Source: Diorhabda sublineata (taxonomy: Eukaryota; Arthropoda; Insecta; Coleoptera; Chrysomelidae). Taken from it: a stretch of 64,000 nucleotides of DNA. The stretch covers positions 9,920,001 to 9,984,000 of the forward strand of contig NC_079482.1 of the NCBI RefSeq assembly GCF_026230105.1. The letters run 5' to 3'. Below the pieces are notes generated by a model. That model had not been told where the DNA came from. It did not search any database and was given only the letters and a program-made list of their open reading frames with translations. This document shows, piece by piece, positions 63,168-64,000 of this stretch; the stretch's first letter is position 1; every line of letters starts with the position of its first letter. The translations under genes were made by a program, and so were the position numbers.

Positions 63168-64000
63168 CTAAAATGATAGTTTGAAAATATCATATATCAA
63201 TAATCACTTATACATAATTCATAACGAAAATTGAATATAGAAAGAATACTAAAAAATTGAAGAAATCGATACGATGCCAGTGATACTAAATTTTTCAAAT
63301 ACTTTTTTTATCATGAAATTCTGCTACTACCAAAGCAAAAAACTTAATTGACTAGTATTCACCCAGTTCTACTCTACATCCTACTCAAAACATAAGAGTG
63401 AAACAGTTATTTAAAAATTTGTATCAATGTCCTCTAATGTACTGCACTTGGCTAGAAATGCAGTTATTTTATAATGATAGTAATAATCATAATAATGAGA
63501 GTAATGGGGCTAGATTGTTTTCCTTTCGGTATATTTTTCATTTTCTAAAAGAAAAGTAGGCTAGTAATATATGGTGTTCAATGGTGAATTTTGAGACTGC
63601 CAAAAACTCGAGACTGAGAAGAGAGTTGTGCCATAGGTTTATTTTCAGTTTTTTCCTTCCGCGCGTTAAAGTTTATGAATTCGAAAGTTACAATTGTTCT
63701 TGAAACGAATTTTGATCGCAAAACGCTCATACAAACAAAAAAAATAGATCATGTTCTTTATACTTGACTTTGATTTAAGAGCTGTCTTTCGGTTTCATAT
63801 CTATAGACATAGCTTTTATCTCAAGGCATTAGGCAATAAAGGTCGAATCTGTATGAAGATTCAATTCTATGTAAATTGGATGTTTTTATGTTGATTAGTG
63901 GAAATTTTAAGAAAAATATATCACTAGTTGTAAATCAACTGTTACGAGGTTTTCTTTTCTTCATGAAGCTTGCGAATAGTCAATTATATAGCTGTTTAAG
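63168..64000. other. Intron of the SV2-like gene running off the window
   Basis: The upstream exon must end in phase 1 and supply the N-terminal helices; none is seen here, so it probably lies beyond 64000. Confidence 0.5.

Overview
The window is a stretch of AT-rich eukaryotic nuclear DNA with GT-AG introns. It most likely comes from an insect, and a beetle is my best guess. That guess rests on the arthropod-type protein sequences, the intron-heavy genes and the mix of mariner, pogo, Penelope and non-LTR elements. The species is inferred, not proven. Three host genes can be reconstructed; most of the rest is intron or intergenic DNA filled with decayed transposable elements and very long (TA)n tracts.

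Gene 1 (+, about 6.17-15.6 kb) is delta-1-pyrroline-5-carboxylate synthase (P5CS/ALDH18A1). This bifunctional glutamate 5-kinase/gamma-glutamyl-phosphate reductase makes P5C for proline and ornithine. Seven coding exons join in frame into 745 codons plus a stop. Only the N-terminal targeting exon is missing. Its introns hold a LINE remnant, a foldback/MITE-like element and a mariner remnant.

Gene 2 (+, 29.5-45.4 kb) is a three-exon, 303-residue ANTP-class homeobox transcription factor. It has an N-terminal eh1-type repressor motif and a Bar/NK-like homeodomain, and may be an ortholog of Drosophila lateral muscles scarcer (lms). Its 13.6-kb second intron contains mariner fragments, two LINE remnants, a tRNA-like sequence and a GC-rich perfect hairpin.

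Between genes 2 and 3 (46-58 kb) lies a transposon graveyard. It contains two Penelope-like copies arranged head to head and bordered by (TA)n; a foldback element ending in (TA)n; an almost complete pogo-superfamily element with terminal inverted repeats, subterminal repeats and a degraded C-terminal PHD-like finger; and a broken member of a widespread arthropod repetitive gene family that is itself interrupted by a MITE-like insertion.

Gene 3 (-, 59.15-63.17 kb, incomplete at both ends) is an SV2-like major facilitator transporter. Five exons join in frame, and a Tigger/pogo transposase pseudogene sits in one of its introns. The three host genes show no obvious pathway link. I found no new biological system; the most unusual structures are the inverted Penelope pair and the pogo element with the PHD-like finger.
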